Part shown: in pieces, positions 59,466 to 64,000 of the stretch | How the letters are laid out: the number at the start of each line of letters is the position of its first letter | Position numbering within the stretch: position 1 is the first letter of the stretch | Origin: JBPOFM01 sp051252455 | GTDB lineage: Bacteria; Bacteroidota; Bacteroidia; Flavobacteriales; Flavobacteriaceae | Direction of reading: 5' to 3' | NCBI GenBank assembly: GCA_051252455.1 | Contig: JBPOFM010000004.1 | Coordinates: 253,141-317,140 of the forward strand | DNA length: 64,000 bases | Program-made: the position numbers and the translations under genes | Notes under the pieces: model-generated | What the model was told of the DNA's origin: nothing | Seen by the model: the letters and a program-made list of their open reading frames with translations, nothing else | Databases searched by the model: none

Positions 59466-61442
59466 TTATTTTACAATCAATTTTTTCGTCACTATTTTGC
59501 CTTCAGAAGCCATTTTCAAAATATACATACCACTTGGAAGATTCAAATCGATATAAGAACTTTGATCCATTTGATAACTTGTAAGTAATCGACCTTCTAC
59601 TGAATAGACGTCGATTTCAGTTGCTTCTGTAATTCCTTTAAGATAAATTCGACCGTTTGTTGGATTTGGATATAAGTGAAGGGACAACTCCCCTATTTCA
59701 TCAACTCCAAGAGGCTGATCCCATGGCTGACCGACCATATTTCCCCATATATATTCTACCAAATCCGGATAATCAATCAACGGATTTCTATTAATTTGCC
59801 ACGTATAAATCACATTGTTTCGGTTCATTTCAAAATCGTCCGGCGGATCGTTTCTATGCCAATCCAATAAAGTGGCCAAATCCCCTAATTCGCCAACAGT
59901 TCCTTCTGGAAAACCATTCACGACCTGCAGCCCATTAAAACGCAATTCCATATACAAAACACTTCTCGCAACATCACCTTTAAAACCACCAAGTGTGCCT
60001 TCTGGCCCATTATATTGTCCATAATGTTGGTTATTCCGCGAGCTGTTTTCTGGTCCATCCGCAGCGCGTAATGCATGTGCATCTGAATTTCCATGTCTTA
60101 AAGAATCTGCTGTTGTGTTCCAAAAAATCTCCTTTCCATCAGCAATATCATCTAAATTAATACTGAAAAAATTACCTCGTGAACGCGGATAGGTATGCTC
60201 ACGATTCCATTTTCCTGTACTGACTGAAGTCGTTTGGAAATCTAGTTTTGGTCGTCCTATTTCTTTGTAAACCAACCAAACTTCGTTACTATTTAAAGGG
60301 TTTTGGTCCGCTTCTTTCAAAATATCAATAATATCTGTGTAAGTTTGAGCTCTTACCACTCCCTCTTCCGCAATTATTTCTTGAATTGCTTGACGCAATG
60401 CAGTATCCGCCAACCCGTCAAGGCTTTCGTAATATTCATTAGGCTCTGTACTTGCAACTAGTCCATAGGTTGGGTTAATTGGCGTTCCATAACTCGCAAC
60501 CGTAAAATCGTTGTCGACAACCCGGATACGCAAATTATTATTCAGAGAAGAAAAGGTAGGTGGAAAACCAGTCAATCGAATGGTCATGACTTCATCACCT
60601 TCATCAAAAGAGTCATCTACCAAATTGATGGTTGTGGTTGCCGTGTTTGAACCGTTTGGAATGGTGATCGTCAAATTTCCCGTAAAATCATCTGTTTCAA
60701 ATGTTCCACTACTTAGACTAATGTTGAAATTAAGATCAGACGTCACATCTTGTTCTGTTGTAAAAATGATATCGAACGTGTCGCCTTCATCATACATCGT
60801 TTGAGTCAGGGTCATCAAAATACCATTCAAAACAATGCCACTTCCATCGTTGAGACGTCTCGGCGTTGGTGTTTGAACCAGATATCCCATGTCATTATTA
60901 CCGTTATCCAGCTGAATCGAATTGGTGTTATTTCCAGCACCTTCATTTATAATTTGAATTGATGGATCGAATTCAGAAAAGATAGTGACCAATCCTTGAC
61001 CATCAGAATCACTAGTTTGGTACAACAGTACGTCGATCAGGGTTTCATCGACATAAGCCAAAACGGGTTCTTCAAAATCTATTTCGTCCGCTTGATAGAT
61101 TGCCACGGCATCTGCGCCATTTTGGATTAAATTGGGTGCTATCAAATATTGTGGAAAAGGGGTCACAGTCGAACTTCCCATGAGCAACAAACCATTGATA
61201 TCGGTTTCAAACCCATCAAGATCAAATGCCAGATAACTCATGTTGCCACCAGAACTTGAGCCATTGAAAAACACAACCACGTAACCATCCAATGGAAAAT
61301 TCGGTGTTTCAGATTTTAATTCCACGAATTCCATATCATCAATACCTGGCGTATCACAATCCAATTCGTTGATGCGGAGCACTTGACTTAAAGCCGATTG
61401 AGCGACTAAAAGAATAATAAAAGAAGTAATTATTTTTTTCAT
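59466..61442 (-). CDS. T9SS-secreted endonuclease I with lamin-tail and Calx-beta domains
   Basis: A 658-aa exported protein, domains in order: signal peptide (MKKIITSFIILLVAQSALSQ); lamin-tail-like domain at about 20-200 (LRINELDCDTPGIDDMEFVEL); Calx-beta domain at about 205-315 (MYDEGDTFDIIFT, DDSFDEGDEVMTIRL); endonuclease I/EndA-NucM domain at about 330-575 with the catalytic WNREHTYPRSRG and DWHRNDPPDDFEMNRNNVIYTWQINRNPLIDYP; type A T9SS tail (LHLYPNPTNGRIYLK ... GMYILKMASEGKIVTKKLIVK). It degrades extracellular DNA after secretion. Confidence 0.93.
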   Translation of the reverse strand: MKKIITSFIILLVAQSALSQVLRINELDCDTPGIDDMEFVELKSETPNFPLDGYVVVFFNGSSSGGNMSYLAFDLDGFETDINGLLLMGSSTVTPFPQYLIAPNLIQNGADAVAIYQADEIDFEEPVLAYVDETLIDVLLYQTSDSDGQGLVTIFSEFDPSIQIINEGAGNNTNSIQLDNGNNDMGYLVQTPTPRRLNDGSGIVLNGILMTLTQTMYDEGDTFDIIFTTEQDVTSDLNFNISLSSGTFETDDFTGNLTITIPNGSNTATTTINLVDDSFDEGDEVMTIRLTGFPPTFSSLNNNLRIRVVDNDFTVASYGTPINPTYGLVASTEPNEYYESLDGLADTALRQAIQEIIAEEGVVRAQTYTDIIDILKEADQNPLNSNEVWLVYKEIGRPKLDFQTTSVSTGKWNREHTYPRSRGNFFSINLDDIADGKEIFWNTTADSLRHGNSDAHALRAADGPENSSRNNQHYGQYNGPEGTLGGFKGDVARSVLYMELRFNGLQVVNGFPEGTVGELGDLATLLDWHRNDPPDDFEMNRNNVIYTWQINRNPLIDYPDLVEYIWGNMVGQPWDQPLGVDEIGELSLHLYPNPTNGRIYLKGITEATEIDVYSVEGRLLTSYQMDQSSYIDLNLPSGMYILKMASEGKIVTKKLIVK

Positions 61443-61456
61443 TGTGATTTTTTTTT

Positions 61457-61464
61457 CAAAGATA
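61457..61464 (-). promoter_or_regulatory. Candidate -7 promoter element for the endonuclease
   Basis: TATCTTTG on the minus strand, 14 bases before the ATG. Confidence 0.5.
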
Positions 61465-61548
61465 GGTAACGCAATTTAGACCTTTCAATATATGGTTTAT
61501 TAAATCTTTAATTTAACATCTTGACACTTCTTTTCTTAACTTTACAAA

Positions 61549-61701
61549 ATGAAAAAATCACTTTTCAAGTTGTTGGCAGAACTCAATAAAGCTATTCTCC
61601 CGAGCTATAGCAAGAGACAATTGGATTTATCCAAAGCCACGAAACTTCAAATGGCCATTATTGGTTGGCGTGTTTTTGTCACTAAAAACGCTTTAGATTG
61701 A
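61549..61701 (+). CDS. Conserved small basic protein, 50 aa
   Basis: ATG to TGA frame encoding MKKSLFKLLAELNKAILPSYS, then LDLSKATKLQMAIIGWRVFVTKNALD. I recall near-identical 49-50-aa proteins across Flavobacteriia, sometimes labelled SsrA-binding protein without evidence. The conserved IGWRxxVTKNALD end supports a real gene. Function unknown. Confidence 0.75.
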   Translation: MKKSLFKLLAELNKAILPSYSKRQLDLSKATKLQMAIIGWRVFVTKNALD

Positions 61702-61791
61702 TCCATCTGACATTAATTCCCAAAGTTTAGCAACTTATTAACACAGAAATTTTACGCTTATACGGACTTTTAGCCTCTCATAAGAATGTCG

Positions 61792-61799
61792 TATTTTTG
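61792..61799 (+). promoter_or_regulatory. Candidate -7 promoter element for dsbD
   Basis: TATTTTTG, exact TAnnTTTG match, 39 bases before the dsbD ATG. Confidence 0.5.
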
Positions 61800-61838
61800 T
61801 GATTATTTTTTAGTGTCAAAAAGTCAATTACCCTACAG

Positions 61839-63857
61839 ATGAAGTTTAAATTACTGTCTTTCTTATTCTTAATATTTACGTCCTTATCGTTACAATCACA
61901 AATCTTGAAACCGGTTAAATGGACGTCTTCTGTTGAAAAAATCTCGGATTCCGAATATACATTGATCGCAACGGCCTCCATCGATAAAGGTTGGCATCTC
62001 TATTCCCAGGAAGTTCCTGACGGTGGACCAATCGCAACACTTTTCACGTTCGAAACCACTTCAGATTTTGAATTAAACGGTGCGGTTTCTGAAGGAAAGG
62101 GAGAGACGGTTGATGACCCAATTTTCGGGATGAAAATCAAATTTTTTGATGGTGTCGTGGAATTTAAACAGCGCATCAAAGTACTTAACAAAGAACTTTC
62201 AATCGTGAAAGGTGAAGTTGAGTTTATGGCTTGTAATGACGAACAATGCACGCCTCCGAATTTTATCGATTTAGTTTTCGACTTCAATAATAAGGGGGAA
62301 GCATCAACCCAATTGGAATCGTCGCAGGTAGGAGGAATTAATTTTCAAGTATCTGAAAATGATGAAACCTCGAAAGCAGTTAAGGAAATAGAACAAGAAG
62401 AAAAGAAAGAAGAAAACAAAGGGCTATTTGCTATATTTTTCATTGCATTTTTATCTGGTTTTGCAGCTTTGCTAACACCTTGCGTATTTCCTATGATTCC
62501 AATGACCGTTAGCTTTTTCACCAAACAAAGTAAAAACAAAGCAATAGGAATTCGAAACGCCATCATTTATGGTATAAGCATTATCATAATTTATGTGCTT
62601 TTAGGAACTGCGGTTACAGCGATTTTTGGAGCTGACGCTTTAAATGCATTGGCAACCAATGTTTGGTTCAATATTATATTCTTTTTGTTACTGGTTGTAT
62701 TTGCTTTGTCGTTTTTAGGGGCATTCGAAATTGTACTTCCCAATAAATGGGCAAATAAAGTGGACAGACAAGCAGATAGAGGCGGTATAATTGGGATTTT
62801 CTTTATGGCTTTGGCATTAGCAATTGTGTCATTTTCTTGTACCGGTCCTATAGTAGGCACATTATTAGTGGAAGCAGCTTCGAAAGGCGGAATTGCGCCA
62901 ATAATCGGCATGCTCGGATTCTCTTTAGCGATCGCTTTACCATTTGCTTTATTTGCAGCATTTCCAGGTTGGTTAAATTCATTACCAAAATCTGGAGGCT
63001 GGTTAAATACGGTTAAGGTTTTTTTAGGATTTTTAGAATTGGCTTTGGCCTTCAAATTTCTGTCACAAGCCGATTTGGTCTTGCAATTACATATTTTAGA
63101 ACGTGAAGTTTTCATTGCCATTTGGATTGCGATTTTTGGCACCTTGGCACTCTATCTCCTTGGAAAAATCAAATTACCGCATGATTCGCCTCTAACACAT
63201 ATTTCTGTAGGTCGTTTGAGTTTGGGATTAGTGGCTCTTGCATTTACAATTTATATGATCCCTGGTTTATGGGGAGCACCTTTAAAATTAATCAGTGCAT
63301 TTCCTCCACCGTTAGATTACGCTGAATCCCCTTACGGAGTTGGAAATTCTAAAGTTGGTGGCGGTGTGATGTCAAATGGGAACGAGGAACTACCTGATGG
63401 AGCACATCTTTTGGCACCTCACCAAATTTTAGCATTCAACGATTACGAAAAAGGATTAGCATATGCTAAAAAAGTAGGGAAACCTGTCATGCTCGATTTT
63501 ACGGGTTGGGCGTGTGTGAATTGCCGAAAAATGGAACAAAATGTTTGGGTGGACGATCAAGTTCTTAACAGTCTCAAGAATGAAGTCGTACTTATTTCAT
63601 TATATGTTGACGACAAAAGAAGTTTGGAAGCTGATGAAATTACAGAATCACAATTAAGACCGGGTAAAAAACTCAAATATATTGGACAAAAATGGAGCGA
63701 ATTCCAAACCCTTCGTTATAAAACAAATACCCAACCATTCTATGTGTTAATGGGTCATGACGAACAAAATCTTAATGAGCCTGTAGGATACACCCCAGAT
63801 GCCGATGATTATTATGCATGGATGAAGGAGGGTATTGAAGGTTTTAATAAAAAGTGA
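61839..63857 (+). CDS. dsbD: Thiol:disulfide interchange protein DsbD family
   Basis: A 672-aa inner-membrane protein in DsbD layout. Signal peptide (MKFKLLSFLFLIFTSLSLQS); periplasmic DsbD-alpha-like domain to about 155, which includes CNDEQCTPPNF; a membrane core of about eight helices with the redox Cys of LLTPCVFPMIP and SFSCTGPIVGTLL; C-terminal thioredoxin-like domain with WACVNC (Cys559, Cys562). It moves electrons from cytoplasmic thioredoxin to periplasmic disulfides. Terminator downstream shared with the tRNA. Confidence 0.94.
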   Translation: MKFKLLSFLFLIFTSLSLQSQILKPVKWTSSVEKISDSEYTLIATASIDKGWHLYSQEVPDGGPIATLFTFETTSDFELNGAVSEGKGETVDDPIFGMKIKFFDGVVEFKQRIKVLNKELSIVKGEVEFMACNDEQCTPPNFIDLVFDFNNKGEASTQLESSQVGGINFQVSENDETSKAVKEIEQEEKKEENKGLFAIFFIAFLSGFAALLTPCVFPMIPMTVSFFTKQSKNKAIGIRNAIIYGISIIIIYVLLGTAVTAIFGADALNALATNVWFNIIFFLLLVVFALSFLGAFEIVLPNKWANKVDRQADRGGIIGIFFMALALAIVSFSCTGPIVGTLLVEAASKGGIAPIIGMLGFSLAIALPFALFAAFPGWLNSLPKSGGWLNTVKVFLGFLELALAFKFLSQADLVLQLHILEREVFIAIWIAIFGTLALYLLGKIKLPHDSPLTHISVGRLSLGLVALAFTIYMIPGLWGAPLKLISAFPPPLDYAESPYGVGNSKVGGGVMSNGNEELPDGAHLLAPHQILAFNDYEKGLAYAKKVGKPVMLDFTGWACVNCRKMEQNVWVDDQVLNSLKNEVVLISLYVDDKRSLEADEITESQLRPGKKLKYIGQKWSEFQTLRYKTNTQPFYVLMGHDEQNLNEPVGYTPDADDYYAWMKEGIEGFNKK

Positions 63858-63885
63858 TAGTTCATTGAGGCTGAATATTGTAAAA

Positions 63886-63922
63886 TAAAAAAAGCAAGCT
63901 ACTTAAATAGCTTGCTTTTTTC
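63886..63922. terminator. Bidirectional intrinsic terminator
   Basis: AAAAAAAGCAAGCTA-CTTAAA-TAGCTTGCTTTTTT, between dsbD and the convergent tRNA gene. Confidence 0.9.
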
Positions 63923-63925
63923 TTG

Positions 63926-63999
63926 TGACCTCGACTGGATTCAAACCAGTAACCTCTTGAGCCGTAATCAAGTGCGCTATTCAGTTGCGCCACGAGGCC
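63926..63999 (-). tRNA. tRNA-Arg (anticodon ACG)
   Basis: On the minus strand: acceptor GGCCTCG paired with CGAGGTC, discriminator A, D arm with GCGCAACTGAATAGCGC, anticodon stem CTTGA/TCAAG around loop TTACGGC (anticodon ACG), and T arm with GGTTTGAATCC. 74 bases; CCA is not encoded. The wobble A is normally edited to inosine to read CGU/CGC/CGA. Confidence 0.93.
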
Positions 64000-64000
64000 G

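Overview
The window is AT-rich DNA from a member of the Bacteroidetes, almost certainly family Flavobacteriaceae. The lineage call rests on several things: repeated TAnnTTTG (-7) promoter motifs ahead of genes, type IX secretion C-terminal sorting tails, a Bacteroidetes-type PurM, a class III glutamine synthetase beside a type II enzyme, Lacal_2735-like small proteins, and many lineage-typical DUF lipoproteins. The species cannot be named from this sequence.

Layout. 1-1.24 kb: end of the tryptophan operon (trpB fragment, trpA). 1.25-7.5 kb: mixed housekeeping and unknown genes (DUF805, trmL, a GNAT-nitrilase fusion, a secreted esterase, small membrane proteins, DUF3667). 7.5-11.8 kb, minus strand: VF530, a small conserved protein, DEAD-box helicase, TIGR01777 SDR protein, mnmD and a DUF4920 lipoprotein. 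11.9-20.1 kb: ilvE, a MazG-like pyrophosphohydrolase, an SRPBCC/GyrI-like protein overlapping crcB, MFS transporter plus YpdA, an Lrp regulator. 20.1-21.2 kb, minus strand: a compact unit of a 44-aa ORF, a 33-aa peptide with 11 cysteines, and a SigZ-type sigma factor. 21.6-24.6 kb: a co-directional run with DUF421, a YqcI/YcgG (GntA-like) haem N-hydroxylase homologue, a DUF1989 protein, a DJ-1/PfpI protein and a membrane protein.

25.3-39.3 kb is the accessory, stress-flavoured part. It holds CsbD-like and small charged proteins, unknown ORFs, a Drt2-like antiviral reverse transcriptase preceded by a 419-nt structured non-coding region, a 21-bp-period degenerate tandem repeat, a decayed CDGSH gene copy, a KaiC-KaiB-KaiB-histidine kinase-response regulator operon, an intact CDGSH gene, a cation/proton antiporter, a DUF389 protein and a DUF892 protein. 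Intergenic DNA here is long and strongly C/A-biased on the plus strand.

39.7-64 kb returns to core metabolism and envelope genes: fused acyl-CoA mutase icmF, T9SS cargo proteins, a DUF4197 lipoprotein, a BtuF-like metal receptor, pyrF, prfA, a minimal ABC pair, DUF3078 and purM, an outer-membrane barrel protein, divergent glnN/glnA, a Ca/Na antiporter, a T9SS endonuclease, dsbD and a tRNA-Arg(ACG).

The strongest leads for unusual biology are the Drt2-like RT with its upstream RNA-like region (28.2-30.2 kb), the Kai signalling operon bracketed by a dead and a live CDGSH copy (31.1-35.5 kb), and the cysteine-rich peptide/SigZ unit (20.1-21.2 kb). All functional statements come from reading the sequence and recalling families; no database search was run.
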